Shown one piece after another: positions 13,734 to 13,766 of a stretch of DNA of 13,766 nucleotides. Source of the DNA: Candidatus Aenigmatarchaeota archaeon (GTDB lineage Archaea; Aenigmatarchaeota; Aenigmatarchaeia; QMZP01); contig QMZY01000010.1 of the NCBI GenBank assembly GCA_003663415.1, positions 1-13,766 on the forward strand. The letters run 5' to 3'. The notes beneath the pieces were generated by a model. It made no database searches and was not told the DNA's origin. It saw only the letters and a program-made list of their open reading frames with translations. A program made the position numbers and the translations under genes. Positions within the stretch are counted from its first letter, which is position 1, and each line of letters opens with the position of its first letter.

Positions 13734-13766
13734 TTCCTGACGCTTTGCAATTTATTGTGTCAGGAA
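13734..13766. repeat. Perfect 8-bp inverted repeat with 17-nt spacer, at window end
   Basis: TTCCTGAC (13734-13741) and GTCAGGAA (13759-13766) are exact reverse complements, with a possible G-T pair extending inward. It begins four bases after the previous inverted repeat and has a similar architecture. The window ends exactly at its outer edge, so whatever follows is unknown. Confidence 0.75.

Noticed and set aside
13633..13766. CRISPR array at the right end
   Set aside because: The repeats are inverted, not direct, differ from each other, and no regularly spaced identical repeat is seen.

Overview
The window is archaeal chromosome, A+T-rich (by eye in the mid-to-high 30s % G+C) and densely packed. 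The archaeal call rests on CDP-archaeol synthase (ether-lipid synthesis), a PCNA clamp with a clamp-loader small subunit, the TrmY tRNA methyltransferase, an AK6/Fap7-type kinase, an archaeal-type AspRS, and TATA boxes about 25 nt before start codons. A small euryarchaeote or a DPANN-type lineage is possible, but the sequence alone does not settle the lineage.

Layout. 1-208: tail of a TrmB-like transcription regulator cut by the window edge. 209-533: a gene-poor stretch whose first ~210 nt are GC-rich and full of hairpins. 534-1719 (+): carS and a HAD hydrolase. 1688-3985 (-): rfcS, adk and tmk, with tmk running 32 bp into the end of the HAD gene. 4041-8306 (+): exported transglutaminase-like protein, AK6/Fap7 kinase, trmY, htpX-type protease and a DUF116 protein, tightly spaced. 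8303-11574 (-): metallo-beta-lactamase-fold hydrolase, CNNM/CorC-type membrane protein, small OB-fold protein and PCNA. 11635-12921 (+): aspS. 12958-13632: a decayed IS6-like insertion sequence with recognisable terminal inverted repeats. 13633-13766: no gene, but two strong consecutive inverted repeats.

How it fits together. Replication genes (clamp, clamp-loader subunit, probable ssDNA-binding OB protein) lie near nucleotide kinases that supply dNTP precursors (tmk, adk). Translation and RNA-modification genes (AK6/Fap7, trmY, aspS) and membrane functions (carS, htpX, CNNM, transglutaminase) fill the rest. Most genes look like ordinary core functions.

Points worth a second look: the thymidylate kinase has lost the Walker A lysine; AspRS carries residues predicting a non-discriminating enzyme; the insertion sequence has two frameshifts and an internal deletion; a palindromic TATA box may serve two divergent genes; and two unexplained structured segments lie near the window ends (209-420 and 13691-13766). 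I see no clear new defence or biosynthetic system.
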